From Enterococcus_E cecorum_B (lineage in GTDB: Bacteria; Bacillota; Bacilli; Lactobacillales; Enterococcaceae): 21,471 nucleotides of DNA. This document shows, piece by piece, positions 14,198 to 21,471 of this stretch (position 1 is its first letter; every line of letters begins with the position of its first letter). Location of the stretch: NCBI GenBank assembly GCA_946499615.1, contig CAMMST010000042.1, positions 1 through 21,471 on the forward strand. The letters run 5' to 3'. The translations under genes and the position numbers were made by a program. The notes beneath the pieces were generated by a model, which saw only the letters and a list, made by a program, of their open reading frames with translations, searched no databases and was not told where the DNA came from.

Positions 14198-15153
14198 ATG
14201 TTCACCTGCTTACGAATATCGAATTTACCTTGATAAGAATCACGGCGCAACATTTCTTGATCAATGGCGTTCAGGACTTCCCATTTTTTCAAACTCCACA
14301 TCGGACCGACAATCGAATCAAATGGCGCATCCCCGGTTAAACGATGGATGATAATGTCTTGTGGAATCAGTTCTAATTGGTCGCAAATGATATCGACATA
14401 TTCTTTAAAGCCTAATAAGCGCAACCGTCCTTCATGATAATCTCGTAGCATGCGGGTATTACGCATCAAGTGAAGTAAGTGCAATTTAATCCCTTGAATA
14501 TCAGAATCGAGAATCGTTCGTTTGACATTTTCCATCATCATTTCATAAGTTTCGCCAGGGAGACCATTAATCAAGTGGGTGCAAACACGAATATTGTGCT
14601 TGCGTAATTTAGCCACACCGTCTAAATACGTTTGATAGCTATGGGCGCGATTGATTAAGTCGCTGGTTTGTTCATAGGTAGTTTGTAGGCCTAATTCCAC
14701 CCAAAGATAAAGGCGTTCGTTCAGTTCGGCTAAGTATTCCACCACATCATCAGGCAAACAGTCCGGACGTGTTCCAATGGATAAGCCGACTACCCCTGGC
14801 AAATTCACCACTTGTTCGAAACGTTCTTTGATGACGGCTAGTGGTGCGTGTGTATTGGTAAAGTTTTGGAAATAGACGATATATTGTGCAACGCCAGGCC
14901 ATTTTTGATGCATCATATCAATCTCTTTTTGAAATTGAATCGGTAATGGATCTTCAGGTGCGACAATCATATCCCCTGAGCCAGATACGCTACAAAAAGT
15001 ACAGCCACCATGAGCGACGGTGCCATCACGGTTCGGACAATCAAAGCCACCATCAATCGGAACTTTAAAGATTTTCTCACCGAATTGTTGTCTTAAGGCA
15101 TAATTCCATGAGTGATAACGTTTATTTTGATCTTCTGCATATAAAAATTTCAT
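14191..15153 (-). CDS. ytqA: YtqA-family radical SAM protein
   Basis: A 320-residue radical SAM protein of the TIGR01212 group. The iron-sulfur cluster cysteines are C39, C51 and C54 (a CX11CX2C spacing in place of CX3CX2C), as is usual in this family. The next motifs are GLSIGTRPDCLPDD and ELGLQT. It is nearly always paired with YtqB, and I recall evidence that it takes part in the same wobble-uridine modification pathway (name MnmL proposed). AAGGAAG lies 8 bases before the ATG. The PAP2 gene ends 41 bases upstream, so one transcript for all three genes is likely. Confidence 0.9.
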   Translation of the reverse strand: MKFLYAEDQNKRYHSWNYALRQQFGEKIFKVPIDGGFDCPNRDGTVAHGGCTFCSVSGSGDMIVAPEDPLPIQFQKEIDMMHQKWPGVAQYIVYFQNFTNTHAPLAVIKERFEQVVNLPGVVGLSIGTRPDCLPDDVVEYLAELNERLYLWVELGLQTTYEQTSDLINRAHSYQTYLDGVAKLRKHNIRVCTHLINGLPGETYEMMMENVKRTILDSDIQGIKLHLLHLMRNTRMLRDYHEGRLRLLGFKEYVDIICDQLELIPQDIIIHRLTGDAPFDSIVGPMWSLKKWEVLNAIDQEMLRRDSYQGKFDIRKQVNIC

Positions 15154-15194
15154 CTAATAACTTCCTTATATTATGATTCTGAGCCGAAAAAGGA

Positions 15195-15845
15195 TTAAGC
15201 ACGTTTGTTAAATTCTTGGACAAAACGTTTTTCGGCATAAATAGGATAGGTCAACAGCAACCAACCTAAGCCTAGTGAATAGCCAGCCAGGACATCGCTT
15301 GGATAATGCACGCCAAGATAGATGCGACTACACCCAATGAGTAAGATGAATAGGCCGAGGATGACTTGGCAAATGAGTTGACTGGTCTTGTTGTGAATAA
15401 AAAGTGGCACGAAGAAAATCAGTGTCCCATATAAAACCATACTACCAGAAGAATGCCCACTAGGAAAGCTATAGCCTGGCGCGTGGACCAGATGCTCACC
15501 ACTTGGACGTAGGCGATGGACTGACACTTTCACTATATTTGTTAAAGCTAAAGCCACACCAATCATGCTAGCACTTAGCCAAAGCGCCTCGAGTTTACGT
15601 CGCCCGTAGATTAAGACGGCGACAATGGCGATGGTTAAGATGACCATGGTAATCACATTGGCAAATTTGGTTATCCAACTAAAAAAGGCGGTACCTTGTG
15701 GACGTAGCGCTTGAATGGTTTGACTGATCGTCGTGTCAAAGCCTTTCAGAGTTGTCGGGTAAAATTTAGCGATATAAGTCAAAGCCGCAAATAGCAGTAA
15801 AAAGCAGCTACCCGCAAATTGATAATAAAGTTTGTTTTTTGTCAT
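15195..15845 (-). CDS. PAP2-family membrane phosphatase
   Basis: A 216-residue membrane protein with about five to six hydrophobic segments. It has the three-part PAP2 active site: K106 with R113-P114 (KX6RP), PSGH at 128-131 with catalytic H131, and SRX5H with S173, R174 and H180 followed by D184. Members remove phosphate from lipid substrates such as undecaprenyl diphosphate or phosphatidate on the outer face of the membrane. Which of these it uses cannot be told here. AAAGGAAAAG precedes the ATG by a few bases. It is first in the minus-strand unit with ytqA and mnmM. Confidence 0.88.
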   Translation of the reverse strand: MTKNKLYYQFAGSCFLLLFAALTYIAKFYPTTLKGFDTTISQTIQALRPQGTAFFSWITKFANVITMVILTIAIVAVLIYGRRKLEALWLSASMIGVALALTNIVKVSVHRLRPSGEHLVHAPGYSFPSGHSSGSMVLYGTLIFFVPLFIHNKTSQLICQVILGLFILLIGCSRIYLGVHYPSDVLAGYSLGLGWLLLTYPIYAEKRFVQEFNKRA

Positions 15846-15922
15846 GTCTTTTCCTTTCTAGATACGAATAATTTTCTTAAACATTTCAGTCATATTACGT
15901 CAAATGAATAAGTTTGAGTTCT

Positions 15923-15928
15923 ATTATA
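15923..15928 (-). promoter_or_regulatory. Likely -10 of the PAP2 operon
   Basis: On the minus strand TATAAT (plus 15923-15928) lies about 80 bases before the PAP2 start; the -35 is weak. It is one of two divergent promoters in the 377-base gap 15846-16222. Apart from these I see no gene or RNA in that gap. Confidence 0.45.
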
Positions 15929-16095
15929 GCCGAAATAGCCGTTTTTTAGTAGTAAGCAGTGAAAATACGCGCTGTTTTTCTAAATTTTTATAAAGAATTA
16001 TGTCCTTTGGGTAGGAAAAGTTTGACCATCCGATTAAGAATATAACAAATTGATGAGTTTCATGCGTTTTTAAAGTAAAGCTTCAGGTTTTGGTG

Positions 16096-16101
16096 TATAA
16101 T
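16096..16101 (+). promoter_or_regulatory. Likely -10 of the autolysin gene
   Basis: A consensus TATAAT at 16096-16101, preceded by TG, lies 121 bases before the start codon, which gives a long AT-rich leader. No good -35 is seen. A second, weaker candidate is the TATAAAA stretch at 16171-16177. Confidence 0.45.
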
Positions 16102-16222
16102 AAATTTTGAGCTTTTAGATAAACGATTTTCAGGTACATATGTTTGTATAAAAGCATTTTGGATAGCATTTATAAAATAATTTTTTTGGAATCGATAATT
16201 TATTTGTGATGGAGGATAGAAA

Positions 16223-18283
16223 ATGAAAAAACATGCCAGTTACCAAGTGAAACGTCATACAACAAATCATAAAAAATACCGAAAATTAAGTAAAACGGCG
16301 GCTGTTGTGGGGAGTACTGTGACGGCTGTAAGTGTGGCTGCCCCATTAATGCCTGCGGTGAATGTTCAGGCAGATACTGTGCAATATAGCAGTGCATCTA
16401 GTCAACAACAATTTATCAATCAAATTGCCCCACATGCCCAGTCTGTAGCCAATGCCAATGATTTATATGCTTCAGTTATGATGGCTCAAGCGATTTTAGA
16501 AAGTGCTTGGGGTCAAAGTACTTTAGCCCAAGCGCCAAACTATAATTTATTCGGCATTAAAGGTAGTTATAATGGTCAAACAGTATACATGAATACTTTG
16601 GAATTTTTAAATGGCCGATGGGTGACGAAGAATGAACCTTTCCGTCGCTATCCTTCATTTGCGGAATCATTTATAGATAATGCGCGCACGTTAAGAAATG
16701 TTTCTTTCCAATCTGGCGTGTACTACTATGCCGGTGCTTGGAAGAGTAATACGACTTCTTATCGTGATGCTACAGCTTGGTTGACCGGACGTTATGCAAC
16801 CGATCCAAACTATGCGACTTCCTTGAACCGTGTCATTGAAACTTATGGCTTAACGCAATATGATACACCAAGCAATGGGACACCTTCGACAGTTGTGGGG
16901 AATGTCATTACGACAGGCACGACAAACGCTGGTGTGACAAGTAATACGACAACAACGAACACAACAACTAGTAATGTAAGTGGTTCGACTTACACGGTCA
17001 AAGCAGGGGATAGTTTATGGGCGATTTCGCATAAATTTGGTATTTCCTTAGCACAATTAAAGGCATGGAATCATTTAACAAGTGATATGATTTATGTCGG
17101 ACAAAAATTATCGATTCAAACAGGTACCGGTAATACGACGGTTACCAATAATGCAACAACGACTACGACAACCAATACGAGCACTTCAAGTACGACGAAT
17201 ACTTCAAGTGTTGTGTCAGGGGCGACTACGCAAAGCTATACGGTCAAAGCAGGTGATTCAGTGTGGAAGATTGCCCATCAATTTGGCATTTCGATGGACA
17301 CTTTACGTAGTCTAAATCATATCCAAAATAATTTTATCTATCCTGGTCAAGTATTGAAGATTCAAGCATCGAATACAGTAACGCCAAGTACGCCAACTAT
17401 GAGTCAAAATACCACTCAGACATCAAGTACGCCAAGCAGCAATCAAACGACTACGACAACAACTGGCAGTTATACGGTTAAAGCTGGCGATAGTTTATGG
17501 AAAATTGCCAATCAACATGGCTTATCTTTGAGTCAATTAAAGAGCATCAATCATTTGAGCAGTGATTTGATTTATCCTGGTCAAAAATTAGTGGTAAAAT
17601 CAGGTGCAACAAGTACATCGATTACCACATCAAGTCAAAGTACAGTGACCAACCAAGTGACAAACCAAACGACCACGCCAGTCAATCGTCCATCAGCCAA
17701 TACACAAGCAAGCTATACCGTAAAAGCAGGGGATAGTTTATGGGCGATTGCTACCAAGCACGGTTTATCTGTCAGTCAGTTGAAGAGTCTGAATCAGCTA
17801 AGTAGTGATATGATTTACCCAGGACAAAAATTAACGGTCAAAGGTGGTAATACTGCAAGTGTCTCAACAAGTACGGTGACTACGACTACTGTAAAACCAG
17901 CGCCTACTCAAGTTTCTAATCAGACCGTCACAGCGACTGATAAAACCTATAAAGTCGTTTCGGGTGATTCGGTATGGAAGATTGCCCATCAATTTGGCAT
18001 TTCGATGGACACTTTACGTAGTTTGAATCATATTAAAAATGATTTTATCTATCCAGGTCAGGTCTTAAAAGTTCAAGCGAGCACGACTACGACAACTTCA
18101 GCGAGTCAAGGTGCAAGTAGTGTTGCAACGACAAGTAGCGATGCAGCCACTTATCGTGTAAAAAGTGGCGATAGTTTGTGGAGTATTGCCAAAAAACATG
18201 GCTTAAGCTTAGATCAATTAAAAGCTTTGAACCATTTGACTTCGGATTTAATTTTTGTTAATCAAACGTTGAAAGTAAAATAA
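16223..18283 (+). CDS. Secreted LysM glucosaminidase (AtlA / Mur-2-like autolysin)
   Basis: A 686-residue peptidoglycan hydrolase. A long basic signal peptide ends near VQA50. A GH73 N-acetylglucosaminidase domain spans about 60-212, with the catalytic Glu E93 in AQAILESAWG and the family NLFGIKG motif. Six LysM peptidoglycan-binding repeats follow (about 257-299, 339-381, 417-459, 498-540, 575-618, 643-686), joined by Thr/Ser/Asn-rich linkers. This matches E. faecalis AtlA and E. hirae muramidase-2, which separate daughter cells; the Thr/Glu-rich N-terminal region of AtlA is lacking here. GGAGG lies 9-10 bases before the ATG. Its position directly before leuS is the order I recall in Enterococcus. 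Confidence 0.94.
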   Translation: MKKHASYQVKRHTTNHKKYRKLSKTAAVVGSTVTAVSVAAPLMPAVNVQADTVQYSSASSQQQFINQIAPHAQSVANANDLYASVMMAQAILESAWGQSTLAQAPNYNLFGIKGSYNGQTVYMNTLEFLNGRWVTKNEPFRRYPSFAESFIDNARTLRNVSFQSGVYYYAGAWKSNTTSYRDATAWLTGRYATDPNYATSLNRVIETYGLTQYDTPSNGTPSTVVGNVITTGTTNAGVTSNTTTTNTTTSNVSGSTYTVKAGDSLWAISHKFGISLAQLKAWNHLTSDMIYVGQKLSIQTGTGNTTVTNNATTTTTTNTSTSSTTNTSSVVSGATTQSYTVKAGDSVWKIAHQFGISMDTLRSLNHIQNNFIYPGQVLKIQASNTVTPSTPTMSQNTTQTSSTPSSNQTTTTTTGSYTVKAGDSLWKIANQHGLSLSQLKSINHLSSDLIYPGQKLVVKSGATSTSITTSSQSTVTNQVTNQTTTPVNRPSANTQASYTVKAGDSLWAIATKHGLSVSQLKSLNQLSSDMIYPGQKLTVKGGNTASVSTSTVTTTTVKPAPTQVSNQTVTATDKTYKVVSGDSVWKIAHQFGISMDTLRSLNHIKNDFIYPGQVLKVQASTTTTTSASQGASSVATTSSDAATYRVKSGDSLWSIAKKHGLSLDQLKALNHLTSDLIFVNQTLKVK
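17264..17311 (+). repeat. 48-bp identical segment in LysM 2 (pairs with LysM 5)
   Basis: The 48 bases encoding WKIAHQFGISMDTLRS in LysM 2 are identical to 17975-18022 in LysM 5. The other LysM units have diverged at synonymous sites, so this pair shows recent duplication or gene conversion. Confidence 0.85.
17975..18022 (+). repeat. 48-bp identical segment in LysM 5 (pairs with LysM 2)
   Basis: Second copy of the identical 48-base stretch, 711 bases downstream of the first and in the same reading frame. Confidence 0.85.
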
Positions 18284-18290
18284 GTTTTTG

Positions 18291-18325
18291 ATAGCTCAGG
18301 TATAAAGTGTCCTGGGCTATTTTTA
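18291..18325 (+). terminator. Terminator of the autolysin gene
   Basis: ATAGCTCAGG (18291-18300) pairs with CCTGGGCTAT (18311-18320), with one wobble, and is followed by TTTTTATT. It lies 7 bases after the stop codon. Confidence 0.85.
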
Positions 18326-18397
18326 TTATGCAAATAATGGAAAAATCCTATGGGGCTATTGAATTTTGTAGGGAAATTTGATACCATAAAACCAACT

Positions 18398-18403
18398 TAT
18401 ACT
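18398..18403 (+). promoter_or_regulatory. Likely -10 of leuS
   Basis: TATACT (18398-18403) sits just before the T-box leader. A TTGATA at 18378-18383 is too close (14 bases) for an ideal -35. Transcription would start near 18410. Confidence 0.45.
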
Positions 18404-18407
18404 TCAC

Positions 18408-18636
18408 ATTGACAAGGAACAGTAAAAAGTGATGCAGATTCAGAGAGAGTATGGTTGGTGCAAATACTCCTGACAACTTTTGAAGCTCGCCTTGAAGTGA
18501 TGGGTGCTGAAAGTAGTAGGCATCCACGGTGACAATCGTTAACATGTTCAAGGTCAGCAATGTCTGATGAAGAATAGGTGGTACCACGTGTGAATGACGT
18601 CCTATAGGGAATATTATGTTCCTTATAGGACTTTTT
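18408..18636 (+). promoter_or_regulatory. T-box leader of leuS
   Basis: The conserved T-box AGGTGGTACCACG is at 18576-18588. A terminator hairpin follows: GTCCTATAGGGAA (18599-18611) against TTCCTTATAGGAC (18619-18631), then TTTTT. Stem I is recognisable: GTGATGC near 18430 pairs with GCATCCAC near 18520. It contains the AGAGAG and GGTTGGTGCAAA signatures. Uncharged tRNA-Leu should stabilise the antiterminator and allow leuS transcription. The TGGT in the bulge fits a tRNA ending in ACCA. The specifier codon is uncertain; CTG at 18507-18509, before AAAGTAG, is my best guess. Confidence 0.9.
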
Positions 18637-18650
18637 GTATAAGGTTGTGA

Positions 18651-18865
18651 GGTGGCTCGGTAAGACATGAAGAAATTCGTGTGCTTACCTACCGTTGAGA
18701 AAATCGGATGAAAGGAGATTTTCTCAAACGGGAGGGCGAATTTCACAATTTCTAGCTGTCGAACACCGTGTATAAGGGCGATCAGCTACGAGCGGATAAG
18801 CAATCAATATATGAAGTGGTCACACGACATGATTTCATCAGGACCCTTTAGCTAGTCTAAGGTTC
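18651..18865 (+). other. Extra structured leader between T-box and leuS
   Basis: This stretch lies after the T-box terminator and before the leuS ribosome binding site. It holds at least four hairpins: GGTAAG-CATGAA, a GAAA tetraloop, TTCGTG-CTTACC (18659-18689); a 14-pair stem CCGTTGAGAAAATC against GATTTTCTCAAACGG (18692-18731); TAGCTGTCG against CGATCAGCTA (18753-18788); and one at 18841-18865. It does not match a riboswitch class I recognise. Two tiny overlapping ORFs (18667-18711 and 18708-18755) are present but unconvincing. Confidence 0.5.
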
Positions 18866-18898
18866 AAGATATACCATATTTTTTAGGAGGAAAAGAAA

Positions 18899-21313
18899 GT
18901 GAATTACAATCACAAGACCATTGAGAAAAAATGGCAAAAGTATTGGGCTGCTCACAATACGTTCAATACAACAACAGATCCCGATAAGCCAAAATTCTAT
19001 GCATTAGACATGTTCCCTTATCCATCTGGGCAAGGCTTACACGTTGGCCATCCAGAAGGGTATACGGCAACTGATATTTTATCTCGTTTCAAACGGGCAC
19101 AAGGTTATAACGTCTTACATCCAATGGGGTGGGATGCCTTTGGTTTACCTGCGGAACAATATGCTTTAGATACCGGTAATGATCCAGCAGAATTTACCAA
19201 GAAAAATATCGAAACCTTCCGTCGTCAAATTAATTCTTTAGGGTTTAGTTATGACTGGAATCGTGAAGTCAATACCACTGATCCTGAATATTACAAATGG
19301 ACGCAATGGATTTTCACGAAGTTATATGAAAAAGGATTAGCCTATGAAGCAGAAGTTGCGGTAAACTGGGTGCCTGAATTAGGTACGGTTATCGCCAACG
19401 AAGAAGTAATCGATGGTAAGAGTGAACGTGGTGGTTATGATGTGATTCGTAAACCAATGCGTCAATGGATGTTGAAAATCACGGCTTATGCAGACCGCCT
19501 ATTAGATGATTTAGAAGAATTAGACTGGCCAGAAAGCATCAAAGAAATGCAAAGAAACTGGATTGGTCGTTCGGTTGGGGCTAATGTGACCTTCAAAGTA
19601 GCTGGTACCGATAAAGCATTCACTGTCTTTACCACTCGTCCAGATACTTTATTTGGGGCTACCTATACCGTACTTGCGCCAGAATTGGACTTAGTAAAAG
19701 AAATTACGACACCAGAACAAATGCAAGCAGTGGAAGACTATATCGCCCAAGCTGCGAAAAAATCTGACTTAAACCGTACTGATTTAGCTAAGGAAAAAAC
19801 TGGGGTCTTTACCGGAGCCTATGCAATTAACCCAGTCAATGGAAAAGAAATACCAATTTGGATTGCGGATTATGTGCTTGCTTCATACGGAACTGGGGCG
19901 ATTATGGCAGTTCCAGCGCATGATGAACGCGACTTTGAATTTGCAAAAACATTTGACCTTGAAATTATCCCTGTCTTAGCTGGGGGCGATGTAACGAAGG
20001 AAGCATTCACAGAAGATGGCGAACACATCAATTCTGACTTTTTAAATGGTTTAAATAAACAAGAAGCGATCGATAAAATGGTGGCTTGGTTAGAAGAAAA
20101 TGGTGTGGGTAAAAAAGAAGTCAGCTATCGTCTTCGTGACTGGTTATTCTCACGTCAACGCTACTGGGGCGAACCAATTCCAATCATTCATTGGGAAGAT
20201 GGCACAACTACTGCTTTAAGCGAAGAGGAATTACCATTGCGTTTGCCTAAAGCGGATAATATCAAACCAAGTGGTACCGGTGAATCCCCATTAGCTAACA
20301 TTACAGATTGGGTCAATGTGGTCGATCCTAAGACGGGCTTGAAAGGTCGTCGTGAAACCAATACTATGCCACAATGGGCGGGTAGTTCATGGTACTTCTT
20401 ACGCTATGTTGATCCACACAACAAACAAGCCTTGGCCGATTATGAAAAATTAAAACAATGGTTGCCAGTAGATATTTACATTGGGGGAGCTGAACATGCG
20501 GTATTACACTTATTGTATGCTCGTTTCTGGCATAAATTCTTGTATGATTTAGGCGTGGTGCCAACGAAAGAACCATTCCAAAAATTATTTAACCAAGGCA
20601 TGATTTTAGGCGAAAATAATGAAAAAATGTCTAAATCTCGCGGCAATGTCGTAAACCCAGATGATGTCGTGAAACAATATGGTGCCGATACTTTACGTCT
20701 TTATGAAATGTTTATGGGACCATTGGATGCTTCGATTGCCTGGAGCGAAAATGGCCTTGAAGGTAGCCGTAAATTCTTAGACCGTGTATGGCGTTTGATT
20801 GTTGATGAAAATGGTAAACTTAGAGATCGCATCACGACTTTTAACGATGGTAAATTAGATAAAGTCTATAACCAAACTGTGAAGAAAGTGACAGAAGACT
20901 TCGAAAATCTACACTTTAACACAGCTATTTCGCAAATGATGGTCTTTGTCAATGAAGCTTACAAGGCAGATGCACTTCCTTATGCCTATATTGAAGGTTT
21001 TGTTCAATTATTAGCGCCAATTGCTCCACATATCGCTGAAGAATTGTGGGAAATCTTAGGCAATGAAGGCGGCATTTCTTATGTGCCATGGCCTACCTTT
21101 GATGAAGCAGCTTTAGTTGAATCAGAAGTGGAAATTGTTTGCCAAATCAACGGAAAAGTCCGTGCCAAACTAATGGTACCAGTCGATAGTAGTAAAGAAG
21201 CCTTAGAAGAGCTTGCTTTAGCCAATGAACAAATCAAAGAACACATTGCGGGCAAGACGGTTCGTAAAGTGATTGCTGTACCAAATAAATTAGTTAATAT
21301 CGTAGCAAACTAG
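18899..21313 (+). CDS. leuS: Leucyl-tRNA synthetase
   Basis: An 804-residue class Ia aminoacyl-tRNA synthetase, full bacterial length. The HIGH motif appears as HVGH at 48-51 and KMSKS at 576-580. The editing CP1 domain lies between them (TTRPDTLFGATY, GTGAIMAVPAHDERD), and a C-terminal tRNA-binding tail is present. It charges tRNA-Leu and edits mischarged products. The start is GTG, placed 8 bases after a strong AGGAGG. It is controlled by the T-box leader upstream. Confidence 0.98.
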   Translation: MNYNHKTIEKKWQKYWAAHNTFNTTTDPDKPKFYALDMFPYPSGQGLHVGHPEGYTATDILSRFKRAQGYNVLHPMGWDAFGLPAEQYALDTGNDPAEFTKKNIETFRRQINSLGFSYDWNREVNTTDPEYYKWTQWIFTKLYEKGLAYEAEVAVNWVPELGTVIANEEVIDGKSERGGYDVIRKPMRQWMLKITAYADRLLDDLEELDWPESIKEMQRNWIGRSVGANVTFKVAGTDKAFTVFTTRPDTLFGATYTVLAPELDLVKEITTPEQMQAVEDYIAQAAKKSDLNRTDLAKEKTGVFTGAYAINPVNGKEIPIWIADYVLASYGTGAIMAVPAHDERDFEFAKTFDLEIIPVLAGGDVTKEAFTEDGEHINSDFLNGLNKQEAIDKMVAWLEENGVGKKEVSYRLRDWLFSRQRYWGEPIPIIHWEDGTTTALSEEELPLRLPKADNIKPSGTGESPLANITDWVNVVDPKTGLKGRRETNTMPQWAGSSWYFLRYVDPHNKQALADYEKLKQWLPVDIYIGGAEHAVLHLLYARFWHKFLYDLGVVPTKEPFQKLFNQGMILGENNEKMSKSRGNVVNPDDVVKQYGADTLRLYEMFMGPLDASIAWSENGLEGSRKFLDRVWRLIVDENGKLRDRITTFNDGKLDKVYNQTVKKVTEDFENLHFNTAISQMMVFVNEAYKADALPYAYIEGFVQLLAPIAPHIAEELWEILGNEGGISYVPWPTFDEAALVESEVEIVCQINGKVRAKLMVPVDSSKEALEELALANEQIKEHIAGKTVRKVIAVPNKLVNIVAN

Positions 21314-21323
21314 CAAAAGAATG

Positions 21324-21369
21324 AAACAAGTACTTATTCTCTGCACTAGGAGGTGAGTGCTTGTTTTAC
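21324..21369 (+). terminator. Hairpin terminator after leuS
   Basis: AAACAAGTACT (21324-21334) pairs with AGTGCTTGTTT (21356-21366) with one wobble and is followed by T. The loop also contains GCACT/AGTGC as an alternative stem, and a perfect AGGAGGTGA ribosome binding site at 21348-21356. Confidence 0.65.
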
Positions 21370-21429
21370 TATTATTTTAAATCCATTAAATGTAAGCGTT
21401 GGATAGGATGGTGGGTGTACGCCAAATAG
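21361..21429 (+). CDS. Possible 22-residue micro-ORF
   Basis: A TTG start lies 7 bases after AGGAGG. It reads MFYYYFKSIKCKRWIGWWVYAK and stops at 21427-21429, right before a large inverted repeat. The peptide is basic and rich in Tyr and Trp. An excellent ribosome binding site is the only support; the site sits in the loop of the leuS terminator. I recognise no family and it may not be a gene. Confidence 0.25.
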   Translation: MFYYYFKSIKCKRWIGWWVYAK

Positions 21430-21471
21430 CCTGATATGCTACAATTTTTTCAAATTGAATAGCATTCAGGC
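21429..21471. repeat. Long imperfect inverted repeat at window end
   Basis: GCCTGATATGCTACAATTT (21429-21447) pairs with AAATTGAATAGCATTCAGGC (21452-21471), about 18 pairs with small bulges. The window ends at the last base of the stem, so a following T-run cannot be seen. It could be a terminator for either strand or the end of a small repeat element. Confidence 0.6.

Noticed and set aside
15904..15993. 29-codon ORF in the PAP2/autolysin gap
   Set aside because: No ribosome binding site, overlaps the minus-strand -10 of the PAP2 operon, and the composition is that of non-coding DNA.
17094..17315. Alternative-frame ORF inside the LysM gene
   Set aside because: It is a frame shadow of the repetitive Thr/Ser linker and LysM 2; the main frame encodes intact domains.
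18348..18746. 132-codon minus-strand ORF over the leuS leader
   Set aside because: It is antisense to the T-box, terminator and following hairpins, whose structure explains the sequence. It has no promoter or ribosome binding site.

Overview
The window looks like chromosomal DNA from a low-GC lactic acid bacterium, most likely Enterococcaceae. Three things point there: an SMK-box (SAM-III) leader in front of metK, a six-LysM glucosaminidase of the AtlA / Mur-2 type directly upstream of leuS (an order I recall from Enterococcus), and strong AGGAGG-type ribosome binding sites throughout. Genus assignment is inference from gene content, not from a search.

Layout. 1-340 holds the end of a tRNA cluster (Gly-TCC cut by the window edge, Ile-GAT, Ser-GCT, Glu-TTC) closed by a terminator. 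599-1137 holds two small genes of unknown function. 1170-3391 (minus) is a DcuS/DcuR-like two-component system whose kinase appears to have lost its ATP-binding motifs. It diverges from a lipid-anchored fumarate-reductase-type flavoprotein (3551-5056, plus), its likely target. metK follows, preceded by the SMK box. 6575-8093 carries an AAA+ ATPase with a DUF234-like, nuclease-like tail; its promoter is bracketed by two identical 38-bp imperfect palindromes. On the minus strand, 10268 down to 8126 is an operon of an acetyl-esterase-type hydrolase, a ROK sugar kinase and a deleted, frameshifted AraC-family regulator. Next on the minus strand is a DUF1538 membrane protein with a tandem PII-like protein (12497 down to 10381). 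It diverges from a tributyrin-esterase-type gene (12773-13567, plus). A minus operon of PAP2 phosphatase, YtqA radical-SAM protein and YtqB/MnmM tRNA methyltransferase (15845 down to 13628) follows. Then come the LysM autolysin (16223-18283) and leuS (18899-21313), both plus. leuS has a T-box leader plus about 245 further bases of strongly folded leader. The last 150 bases hold a hairpin, a perfect ribosome binding site with a possible 22-residue ORF, and a long imperfect inverted repeat cut by the window end.

How the genes work together. Most of the window is housekeeping: translation (tRNAs, LeuRS, wobble-uridine modification), SAM supply, and cell-wall turnover. Accessory parts are the C4-dicarboxylate sensing and fumarate respiration block, the orphan ATPase, and the decayed sugar/esterase operon. 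Expression control is well represented: SAM-III riboswitch, T-box, extended -10 promoters and several hairpin terminators shared between convergent genes.

The parts I find least explained are the kinase lacking its N, G1 and G2 boxes, the repeat-bracketed ATPase promoter, the extra leuS leader, and the PII-like/DUF1538 pair.
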